8,284 nt of DNA from positions 1-8,284 of the forward strand of contig JBGVLX010000056.1 of assembly GCA_045124495.1 (NCBI GenBank). The letters run 5' to 3'. Of the stretch, positions 1 to 5,446 are shown piece after piece. The position numbers were made by a program, and so were the translations under genes. Each line of letters starts with the position of its first letter. Position 1 is the first letter of the stretch. Below the pieces are notes generated by a model. It was not told the origin of the DNA. It saw nothing but the letters and a program-made list of their open reading frames with translations, and searched no databases. This DNA comes from RGIG1668 sp045124495 (lineage in GTDB: Bacteria; Bacillota; Clostridia; Lachnospirales; Lachnospiraceae).

Positions 1-10
1 AATACAAATT

Positions 11-49
11 ACAGTTGAATGACCCGCCAAAAATGGTGTATCGTTCAAC
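11..49. repeat. 39-bp hairpin repeat, left copy
   Basis: This 39-base segment recurs at 1268-1306 with three substitutions and no gaps. It is itself an imperfect inverted repeat: GTTGAATGA (14-22) pairs with TCGTTCAAC (41-49) through one G-T wobble. After a 2-base mismatch, CGCCA (25-29) pairs with TGGTG (34-38) around an AAAA loop. It lies just upstream of the kinase gene and has no T-run, so it is not an ordinary terminator. Together with the right copy it brackets the kinase module. It could be a small palindromic mobile repeat, a recombination site or a binding site; the sequence does not decide which. Confidence 0.8.
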
Positions 50-96
50 AAAATATGATAGAATAAAAGAAAAATTAAAATATTAGGAGGTATAAT

Positions 97-1203
97 ATGG
101 GTACTCATTTTAGTATAATGAATAAAGACGTGAGAGTTTTAGACTTTTCAATAGTGCGTGATTTGTATACTTTAAATTTTATTATGAATACAATTTATAA
201 AAGTAATCAGATACCTCTATCAATAAAGACTAAATTTAAAGATTTGAGAACATGGATTGAAAGTAGATATATACTAGCATGTAGAAATGATACATTGAAT
301 TTTTTCAAAAATTTAGGTATAGATACTGTTGAAGATTTTATAACAATAACTAAGTGTGTATCACTGAATGATACTTATTGGGTTAAACCGGTACAATCTA
401 AAATATCATGGAAAGCAGTATCTCCTTATAGAAATCCTATAAATAAAAACATATCAGATTTTTCATTCAATAATAAGCTATGTACAAAAAATATAGGTAG
501 TTCCCCTGATTTTTCTACAGACGGAAATTTTCCTAAGTGTTGGAAAAGAATAAATGAGCAAATATTCTTGTTAAAAGCAGGTACTTCTGGATACAAAAAA
601 GCAGGTAATGAGGCATACTCAGAAGTTTTTGCATATCAACTTGCAAAATTTTTAAATTTAGACTGTATAGAATATACATTAACACAATATAAGGGAATAG
701 ATACATCAAAATGTAAATTGATATGCGATGAAAATACAGGAATAATCAGTTTAAGGCAATATATAAATAATTCTAGTACAGATTTTAAATATCTGGTGGA
801 AAAATTTAATGATGTATTTGTTCATAAAATGCTTATATTTGACTATCTGACTTGTAATGTAGACAGACATTTCGGTAATATATGGCTATTCATTAATAAT
901 GATACACAAAAAGTATCAGGCTTTACTCCTGTAGGAGATAATAATTTAAGCTGTATACCTTATTATACGGAAGATGAAGACTTATATTATTATATAAATG
1001 ACATTAGAGCAAAAGATGGTAGAACCTGGAAGGAATTACTACTCTTAACAGATAAAGAAATAGCAAAAAGAATTATACACAAAGCAAGTAAATTTAGATT
1101 CATACCTTTGGGAAACATAAAAGCGGATAAAAGAGTTGAAATACTGAATAATATGTTGCAATATCAAATTAAAGAGGCAATAAAGATACTAGGAGATAAA
1201 TAA
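97..1203 (+). CDS. HipA-like Ser/Thr kinase family protein (368 aa)
   Basis: This is a probable protein kinase of the HipA-like fold. The N-terminal ~145 residues carry the S-L-N-D-x-Y-W-V-K-P block (residues 89-98) that I associate with clostridial HipA-like proteins. The kinase part follows: a candidate ATP-binding lysine in F-L-L-K-A-G (K160), the N-E-A-Y-S-E helix (171-176), a catalytic loop C-N-V-D-R-H-F-G-N (253-261, D256 and N261) and a metal-binding aspartate in V-G-D-N-N-L-S (D281). The ATG at 97 is chosen because TAGGAGG (84-90) sits six bases upstream. Classical HipA is the toxin of the HipBA system and phosphorylates glutamyl-tRNA synthetase; the substrate here is unknown. No HipB-like antitoxin gene is visible, and the only partner candidate is the truncated ORF directly after it. 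The gene is more AT-rich than the nitrogen genes, which fits horizontal acquisition. Confidence 0.8.
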   Translation: MGTHFSIMNKDVRVLDFSIVRDLYTLNFIMNTIYKSNQIPLSIKTKFKDLRTWIESRYILACRNDTLNFFKNLGIDTVEDFITITKCVSLNDTYWVKPVQSKISWKAVSPYRNPINKNISDFSFNNKLCTKNIGSSPDFSTDGNFPKCWKRINEQIFLLKAGTSGYKKAGNEAYSEVFAYQLAKFLNLDCIEYTLTQYKGIDTSKCKLICDENTGIISLRQYINNSSTDFKYLVEKFNDVFVHKMLIFDYLTCNVDRHFGNIWLFINNDTQKVSGFTPVGDNNLSCIPYYTEDEDLYYYINDIRAKDGRTWKELLLLTDKEIAKRIIHKASKFRFIPLGNIKADKRVEILNNMLQYQIKEAIKILGDK

Positions 1204-1275
1204 ATGACATTCAGAGAAAAGTGTCTACAAGCAAACATAGATTATAAAAGAGCATATAATTATAAATACAGTTGA
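1204..1275 (+). pseudogene. truncated small ORF downstream of the kinase (23 aa)
   Basis: The ATG follows the kinase stop codon with no gap (TAA then ATG), an arrangement typical of translational coupling. The frame encodes a 23-residue peptide beginning M-T-F-R-E-K-C and containing D-Y-K-R-A-Y-N-Y. Its last codons, including the TGA stop, come from the right copy of the 39-bp repeat, so the natural 3' end has probably been lost. The short basic, tyrosine-rich start could be the beginning of a small helix-turn-helix protein, but that is a guess. It may be the remnant of the kinase's partner. I do not recognise the family. Confidence 0.45.
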
Positions 1276-1306
1276 ATGATCCGCAAAAAATGGTGTATCG
1301 TTTAAC
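1268..1306. repeat. 39-bp hairpin repeat, right copy
   Basis: This matches 11-49 at 36 of 39 positions in direct orientation, and the A-A-A-T just upstream is also shared. The outer stem GTTGAATGA (1271-1279) against TCGTTTAAC (1298-1306) is kept: the C-to-T change turns a G-C pair into a G-T wobble. A second change (C to T at 1280) can restore a pair in the internal mismatch. The differences therefore partly preserve the fold, although one change weakens the inner stem. It ends the small ORF that follows the kinase. Confidence 0.8.
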
Positions 1307-1476
1307 CGTATATTTTTCAGTGGATTAGCAATCAAAGGTGGATGTGGACTATTGCCACATGGAATTTTTAGTGATATAATGAATAATAGTTTCCGGTTAA
1401 AGTGATAAGAAATGTTCCGGTTACTTTTTGCATAAGAATGTCTGTTTGGTGCATAATTTATTTTTAAAGACGTTAG

Positions 1477-1603
1477 AGAGAGGTGAAAAGATGAGAATGT
1501 AATCGACTTTTGAAGCATGATATTGATTTTACTACAGTAGAGCCTTTAGGAGATACTGTTTTTCATGTTGCCAAAAGTGGATTATGATTCTCATAACCTC
1601 TCT
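1477..1603. repeat. terminal-inverted-repeat-like pair (~127 bp apart end to end)
   Basis: AGAGAGGT (1477-1484) plus ATGAGAAT (1491-1498) on the left match, in inverse order and complement, ATTCTCAT (1587-1594) plus ACCTCTCT (1596-1603) on the right. The left arm has six bases between its halves and the right arm has one. A run of seven T follows the right arm (1603-1609). The arrangement could be the ends of a very small non-autonomous element or a long-range stem. No target-site duplication is obvious. Confidence 0.35.
1495..1587 (+). pseudogene. relic reading frame (30 codons), family unknown
   Basis: Between two in-frame TGA codons the frame reads about 30 residues with a natural-looking composition, including L-L-K-H-D-I-D-F-T-T-V-E-P and G-D-T-V-F-H-V-A-K. 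A ribosome-binding-like GAGAGGTG and an ATG (1491) lie just upstream in another frame, where translation stops after three codons. It may be the frameshifted 3' remnant of a small gene. I do not recognise the family. The TGA sits in a small hairpin (TTATGA-TTC-TCATAA, 1582-1596) followed by a pyrimidine run, which might once have been its terminator. Confidence 0.25.
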
Positions 1604-1685
1604 TTTTTTATGGCGGAAATGCAAAGCATATAATAATTGTGATAGATTGTAAACAGATGATAGGAAAAAGCGTGATCTAACCACA

Positions 1686-1715
1686 TTGGTGATGATTTAC
1701 AGAATACTTTAAAAT
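1686..1715 (+). promoter_or_regulatory. possible promoter of the ABC-F gene
   Basis: TTGGTG (1686-1691) and TAAAAT (1710-1715) are separated by 18 bases. The -10 box matches the consensus at five of six positions, but the -35 box matches only in its first three. It would start a leader of about 100 bases that contains the attenuator at 1775-1806. A weak assignment. Confidence 0.3.
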
Positions 1716-1774
1716 ATCGATTATGGTAGCTTTTCTGCATATAAAAATCCATAGTACATGAGGTATCCGGAATC

Positions 1775-1806
1775 AGAATTCTTTGGCAGCAGAGAATTCT
1801 TTTTTT
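1775..1806 (+). terminator. leader attenuator/terminator before the ABC-F gene
   Basis: AGAATTCT (1775-1782) pairs with AGAATTCT (1793-1800). The stem continues inward by TTG/CAG (one wobble) to an 11-bp helix with a GCAG loop, and seven T follow directly (1800-1806). The ABC-F ribosome binding site begins three bases later. Such a terminator between promoter and start codon is the layout of attenuation-controlled antibiotic-resistance ABC-F genes. An alternative pairing, TTTTCTGC (1731-1738) with GCAGAGAA (1789-1796, one wobble), would break the stem and could act as an antiterminator. Confidence 0.75.
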
Positions 1807-1822
1807 GTTAGGAGGAATGTAT

Positions 1823-3346
1823 ATGGCACAAATTAATGTATCAAATCTTACATTTTGTTATGAAGGAAGTTTTGACAATATTTTTGAGGATGTTTCTTTT
1901 TCTATTGACACCAATTGGAAGTTGGGGTTTATCGGAAGAAATGGAAAAGGGAAATCTACCTTTCTTAATATACTGCTTGGAAAATATGAATATGAAGGAA
2001 GTATCAGCACTTCTACTATTTTTGATTATTTCCCTTATCAAATCCAGAAACATCAGATGGAACTTTGTATTGCGGATTTTATGGAAGAGTTAAAGCCGGG
2101 ATGTGAGCAGTGGAGGGTAATCTGTGAACTGGAAAAATTAAAGGTATCTGCGGAAGTATTATATCGCCCTTTCAGTACCCTTAGTCACGGAGAAAGAACC
2201 AAGGTAATGCTGGCTATTTTATTTGCAGGGGACAATGACTTTTTATTGATTGATGAACCTACCAACCATCTGGACCAGGAAGCAAGGAACACCGTAAAAG
2301 AATATCTGGGAGAGAAAAAGGGATTCATTCTGGTATCACATGACAGGGATTTGCTGGATGCCTGTGTGGATCATGTATTGGTTTTAAACCGGAAATCCAT
2401 TGAAATTCAAAGCGGTAATTTTTCAAGCTGGTGGGAGAACAAGACCAGAAAAGATAACTTCTCCAGAATGGAAAATGAAAAACATTTACGGGAAATCCAT
2501 CAGTTGAAAAAATCTGCACAGCGCAGCCGTCAGTGGGCACAAAAAAGTGAAAATTCAAAGATAGGTTTCGACCCGGTTAAAGAACATGATCGCTCCATAG
2601 CTACCAGAGCCTATATCGGAGCCAAAACCAAGAAGATGCAGAGCAGGGTAAAACAATATGAGCGTAGAATAGAACAGGAAATGGAAGAGAAAGAAGGCCT
2701 GTTACAGGAAATTGAAAATCCGGTGGACTTAAAGTTTATGCCTCTTTCTTACCATAAGGAAGTTCTAGTTTCAGCAAGAGAATATAGTTTGAAATATGAA
2801 AATGCAGGGCAGACGGTACTTTTGAACTTTAACTTTGAACTAAAACAAGGAGAGAGAGTTTTCCTTCATGGAAAAAACGGTTGTGGAAAATCCAGTTTTA
2901 TCAAAGCAATTCTTGCCCGGGCATCCCAGAAAGAGTTTAAAAACGTAATAGAAGAAGGGATTTTGTCTGTAGGGGCAGGGGTAAAAATTTCCTATATTAA
3001 TCAGGATACCAGCTTCTTAAAAGGCAGTATCAAAGAATTCTGCCAGAAACAAAATCTGGAAGAAAGCTTATTTTGCGCTATTTTAAGGCAACTTGATATG
3101 GAACGGGTTCAATTTGTAAAACCGATGGAAGAGTATTCGGAAGGGCAGAAAAAGAAGGTACTGATTGCAGCGAGTCTTATGACACCAGCCCATATCTATA
3201 TATGGGACGAACCATTAAATTATATCGATGTATTTTCAAGGATGCAGATAGAAAATCTTCTATTAAAATATCAGCCAACCATGATATTGGTGGACCATGA
3301 CATCCGATTTCAGGAGATGATAGCTACAAGGGTAGAGGAAATGTAA
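1823..3346 (+). CDS. ABC-F ribosomal protection protein, Lsa-like (507 aa)
   Basis: This is a cytosolic twin-ATPase of the antibiotic-resistance ABC-F group; such proteins bind the ribosomal E site and dislodge drugs from the peptidyl-transferase centre. First ATPase: Walker A G-R-N-G-K-G-K-S-T (38-46), signature L-S-H-G-E (120-124), Walker B and D-loop F-L-L-I-D-E-P-T-N-H-L-D (140-151), switch H173. A charged, coiled-coil interdomain linker (about 205-300) follows. Second ATPase: G-K-N-G-C-G-K-S-S (350-358), Y-S-E-G-Q (438-442), I-Y-I-W-D-E-P-L-N-Y-I-D (458-469). There are no membrane segments. The D-T-N-W-K-L-G stretch before Walker A and the W-D-E-P-L-N-Y second Walker B resemble Lsa(A), whose group gives lincosamide, streptogramin A and pleuromutilin resistance. 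The drug range here is inferred, and a housekeeping or unlinked role is possible. ATG 1823 is chosen over an upstream TTG (1805) because TAGGAGG (1809-1815) lies seven bases before it. It is preceded by an attenuator. Confidence 0.9.
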   Translation: MAQINVSNLTFCYEGSFDNIFEDVSFSIDTNWKLGFIGRNGKGKSTFLNILLGKYEYEGSISTSTIFDYFPYQIQKHQMELCIADFMEELKPGCEQWRVICELEKLKVSAEVLYRPFSTLSHGERTKVMLAILFAGDNDFLLIDEPTNHLDQEARNTVKEYLGEKKGFILVSHDRDLLDACVDHVLVLNRKSIEIQSGNFSSWWENKTRKDNFSRMENEKHLREIHQLKKSAQRSRQWAQKSENSKIGFDPVKEHDRSIATRAYIGAKTKKMQSRVKQYERRIEQEMEEKEGLLQEIENPVDLKFMPLSYHKEVLVSAREYSLKYENAGQTVLLNFNFELKQGERVFLHGKNGCGKSSFIKAILARASQKEFKNVIEEGILSVGAGVKISYINQDTSFLKGSIKEFCQKQNLEESLFCAILRQLDMERVQFVKPMEEYSEGQKKKVLIAASLMTPAHIYIWDEPLNYIDVFSRMQIENLLLKYQPTMILVDHDIRFQEMIATRVEEM

Positions 3347-3439
3347 ATATAGATATCAGGGAAAATTCAATGTATTCATAAAAATTGTTTCATAAGAGGC
3401 AACTTTCAGTGGGAAAATAGAAAGATTTTGTATACACCA

Positions 3440-3471
3440 AAAGAGGCTGTAGCATTAGCTACAGCCTCTTT
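3440..3471. terminator. bidirectional intrinsic terminator between convergent genes
   Basis: AAAGAGGCTGTAGC (3440-3453) and its exact complement (3458-3471) form a perfect 14-bp stem with an ATTA loop. Transcripts from either side end in a short U tract (three U on +, four on -). It lies 94 bases after the ABC-F stop codon and is the best shared terminator for the ABC-F gene and for the convergent amt gene. Confidence 0.8.
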
Positions 3472-3490
3472 CGTTGAGTACTTTTTATAT

Positions 3491-3520
3491 GTTTCAAGAA
3501 TGCCACAGCGTTCTTGAAAC
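3491..3520. repeat. perfect hairpin in the convergent intergenic region
   Basis: GTTTCAAGAA (3491-3500) pairs with TTCTTGAAAC (3511-3520). The stem extends inward through TGC/GCG (one wobble) to about 13 bp with a CACA loop. No T-run follows on either strand, so it is not a standard intrinsic terminator. It may act as a 3'-end stabilising structure in amt mRNA or as a palindromic repeat. Confidence 0.6.
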
Positions 3521-3566
3521 AGCGGGAGGATTCCCTATATGCTTAAACAATCCAGCGAGAGGATAT

Positions 3567-3589
3567 GTTGCCTGGAAGTTCCAGGCAAC
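3567..3589. repeat. perfect hairpin just after the amt stop codon
   Basis: GTTGCCTGG (3567-3575) and CCAGGCAAC (3581-3589) form a 9-bp perfect stem with a 5-base loop, seven bases beyond the amt stop codon. No T-run follows in the amt direction, so termination probably relies on the hairpin at 3440-3471. This one may protect the 3' end of amt mRNA. Confidence 0.6.
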
Positions 3590-3596
3590 GTGGGAG

Positions 3597-5312
3597 TTAT
3601 GATTCCTCCGAACTGTCTTGTAGAGCAGCATAACCAGTTTCACCGGTTCTGACTTTTACAACATCTTCGATATTGTAAACAAATACCTTTCCATCACCGA
3701 TGTTTCCAGTGTAAAGAACCTTTCTTGCAGTTTCGATGACTAAATCTACAGGTACTTTACTTACTACGATTTCCACTTTTACTTTTGGTAACAAGTTCAT
3801 TTCCAATTCAACACCACGATAATACTTGGTAGAACCCTTTTGGGTACCACATCCTAATACATTGGTAATGGTAACACCGGTAACACCAATTTCATTTAAT
3901 GCACGCATTAACTTAGTTAATTTGTTCTGACGGGTAACGATGGTAACCTTGCTTAATGCCGGAGCTTCGGAAGAGTCATCCGCTGAAGTCTTTACAGCCG
4001 GAGCCTTTGGAGCATTACCGGCAGGAGTTTCTTGAGAAGCTTCTGTACTGTCAAAGGTCATAAAGTCTGCATAAGAGCTTTCCAGACCATGTTCCATAAT
4101 GTCAAGACCTGCGATTTCTTCTTCTTCTGATACACGAAGACCGATGGTGTGTTTGATTACCTGGAATACAATGGTCATGGTAACAGCGGTCCATGCGATA
4201 ACAGCAACTAAACCGATACACTGGGTTCCTAAAAGTTCAACACCACCACCGGTGAAAAGACCAAGCTTTCCATCAGTTCCTGCACCGTCTGAGAAAAGAC
4301 CAACACAGATAGTACCTAAAGCACCATTTAAGCAGTGAACGCCAACGGCACCAACCGGATCATCAATTTTTAATGTTTTATCAACAAATTCAATACCAAA
4401 TACCACTGCAAAACCTGATAAGATACCAATGATAGCAGCAGAGGTTGGAGATACGGTATCACAACCTGCGGTAATAGCAACAAGACCTGCCAAACTTCCG
4501 TTTAATGACATGGAAACATCTGGTTTCTTATATCTGATCCATGTGATAATCATAACGGTACAAGTTGCCACAGCAGCTGCAAGGTTGGTAGTCACGAAAA
4601 TCTTACCTGCTGAAACAATGGCATCTCCTTCCATGGAAACAGTGGAAGCACCATTAAAACCGAACCAACAGAACCAAAGAACGAATACACCAAGGGCACC
4701 TAATGTTAAACTGTGTCCGGGAATGGCATGAGACTTTCCATCTTTGTCATACTTACCGATACGAGGACCAACGATGATGGCACCAATCAGTGCGGCAACA
4801 CCACCAACTAAGTGAACTGCGGTAGAACCTGCAAAATCATGAAATCCTAGATCAGCAAGCCAGCCGCCACCCCAGATCCAGTGACCGGAAACAGGATAAA
4901 CAACCAGACTGATGATTAAACTATAAAGACAATAAGAAGAGAATTTTGTTCTTTCTGCCATGGCTCCTGATACGATGGTGGCCGCAGTTGCGCAAAATAC
5001 CGTCTGGAAAATCAAGAATGCCCAGAAAGGAACACCATCCGGAACCATGGAAGTACCATAATTCGCTTCACTTGCAATTCCCTTAATGCTTCCGATAAAA
5101 TCACCGGAACCACCGAACATCAGGCCAAAACCAATCACCCAGAAAATAGGGGTTCCAATACAAAAATCCATTAAGTTCTTCATAATAATGTTACCGGCAT
5201 TCTTTGCTCTGGTAAAACCAGTTTCTACCATGGCAAAACCTGCCTGCATAAAAAATACTAAAGCGGCACCTACCAGTACCCAGATTGTGTTTGCTGCTGA
5301 ATATGTCTCCAT
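3597..5312 (-). CDS. amt: ammonium transporter fused to a C-terminal P-II regulatory domain (571 aa)
   Basis: The membrane part (about 1-405) is an Amt/MEP/Rh channel: hydrophobic segments throughout and the paired pore histidines H167 (D-F-A-G-S-T-A-V-H) and H326 (D-D-P-V-G-A-V-G-V-H). It ends with the cytosolic E-E-E-E-I-A-G-L-D tail usual for Amt. An Ala/Pro/Ser-rich linker (about 412-453) leads to a complete P-II (GlnB/GlnK) domain (454-565). Its T-loop is G-C-G-T-Q-K-G to L-L-P-K (487-510), with Q491 and K510 at the positions of GlnB Q39 and K58, and the nucleotide loop is T-G-N-I-G-D-G-K-V-F-V (535-545). P-II domains bind ATP/ADP and 2-oxoglutarate and block Amt at low nitrogen demand, so this channel probably carries its own gate. 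The position of GlnB Y51 is Leu (L503), so GlnD-type uridylylation there is excluded. ATG 5312 is preferred over an upstream GTG (5321) because AAAGGAG (5321-5327) is eight bases before it and overlaps the GTG. It lies downstream of glnN on the same strand, behind a leader terminator. Confidence 0.95.
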   Translation of the reverse strand: METYSAANTIWVLVGAALVFFMQAGFAMVETGFTRAKNAGNIIMKNLMDFCIGTPIFWVIGFGLMFGGSGDFIGSIKGIASEANYGTSMVPDGVPFWAFLIFQTVFCATAATIVSGAMAERTKFSSYCLYSLIISLVVYPVSGHWIWGGGWLADLGFHDFAGSTAVHLVGGVAALIGAIIVGPRIGKYDKDGKSHAIPGHSLTLGALGVFVLWFCWFGFNGASTVSMEGDAIVSAGKIFVTTNLAAAVATCTVMIITWIRYKKPDVSMSLNGSLAGLVAITAGCDTVSPTSAAIIGILSGFAVVFGIEFVDKTLKIDDPVGAVGVHCLNGALGTICVGLFSDGAGTDGKLGLFTGGGVELLGTQCIGLVAVIAWTAVTMTIVFQVIKHTIGLRVSEEEEIAGLDIMEHGLESSYADFMTFDSTEASQETPAGNAPKAPAVKTSADDSSEAPALSKVTIVTRQNKLTKLMRALNEIGVTGVTITNVLGCGTQKGSTKYYRGVELEMNLLPKVKVEIVVSKVPVDLVIETARKVLYTGNIGDGKVFVYNIEDVVKVRTGETGYAALQDSSEES

Positions 5313-5340
5313 ATGTATCACTCCTTTTATTTAATTTCAT

Positions 5341-5377
5341 AAAAAAGGTGCATTCCCAATTATGGAAACGCACCTTT
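5341..5377 (-). terminator. intrinsic terminator between glnN and amt (amt leader)
   Basis: On the minus strand AAAGGTGC (5377-5370) pairs with GCACCTTT (5351-5344). An inner TTCC/GGAA helix is reached after a small asymmetric bulge, and six U follow (5346-5341). It stands 28 bases before the amt start codon and 69 bases after the glnN stop codon, so it can both end glnN messages and act as an attenuator for amt. Its 5' arm overlaps an alternative mini-hairpin (5368-5381). Confidence 0.75.
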
Positions 5378-5381
5378 GCGT
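5368..5381 (-). promoter_or_regulatory. A1/G4 hexaloop mini-hairpin in the amt leader
   Basis: Minus strand: ACGC, loop AAAGGT, GCGT. The stem is 4 bp and perfect, and the loop has A at position 1 and G at position 4. The loop and right arm are the first bases of the terminator's 5' arm, so the two folds are mutually exclusive. The same register is seen in the glnN leader and in the small RNA. Function as an antitermination target is inferred. Confidence 0.45.
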
Positions 5382-5446
5382 AGAAAAGCAATATATATAC
5401 AAAACCTGAATAACAGGAAATGTATCATTTTAGGTTCTAATCGGAA

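Larger units (their letters stand above)
1307..1685. other. gene-poor accessory debris region
   Basis: No intact gene is visible on either strand in this stretch. It contains a small hairpin (ATGTGG 1342-1347 with CCACAT 1355-1360, followed three bases later by five T), which could be a weak terminator for the kinase module. It also holds a direct repeat of TTCCGGTTA at 1391-1399 and 1415-1423, and the relic reading frame and inverted repeats listed separately. The overall impression is decayed mobile or accessory DNA between the kinase module and the ABC-F gene. Confidence 0.5.

Noticed and set aside
14..49. The left hairpin repeat as a rho-independent terminator of an upstream gene.
   Set aside because: No T-run follows the stem on either strand.
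1391..1423. A direct repeat of TTCCGGTTA resembling repeated ends of some insertion sequences.
   Set aside because: Nine bases repeated twice, with no transposase and no matching other end, is not enough to name an element.
1225..1518. A 97-codon open frame on the minus strand through the right hairpin repeat.
   Set aside because: It crosses the repeat, the truncated ORF and gene debris, has no convincing ribosome binding site and shows no recognisable domain.
1723..1761. A 12-codon leader peptide before the ABC-F gene.
   Set aside because: It has no ribosome binding site and would begin at about the predicted transcription start, so it is kept only as a note in the attenuator finding.
1805..1822. 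A TTG start giving six extra residues to the ABC-F protein.
   Set aside because: The TTG lies partly in the terminator T-run and before the AGGAGG, which serves the ATG at 1823.
5401..5418. A small hairpin CCTG-AATAA-CAGG with four U on the minus strand after glnN.
   Set aside because: A 4-bp stem and four U are too weak to call a terminator; the hairpin at 5341-5377 is far stronger.
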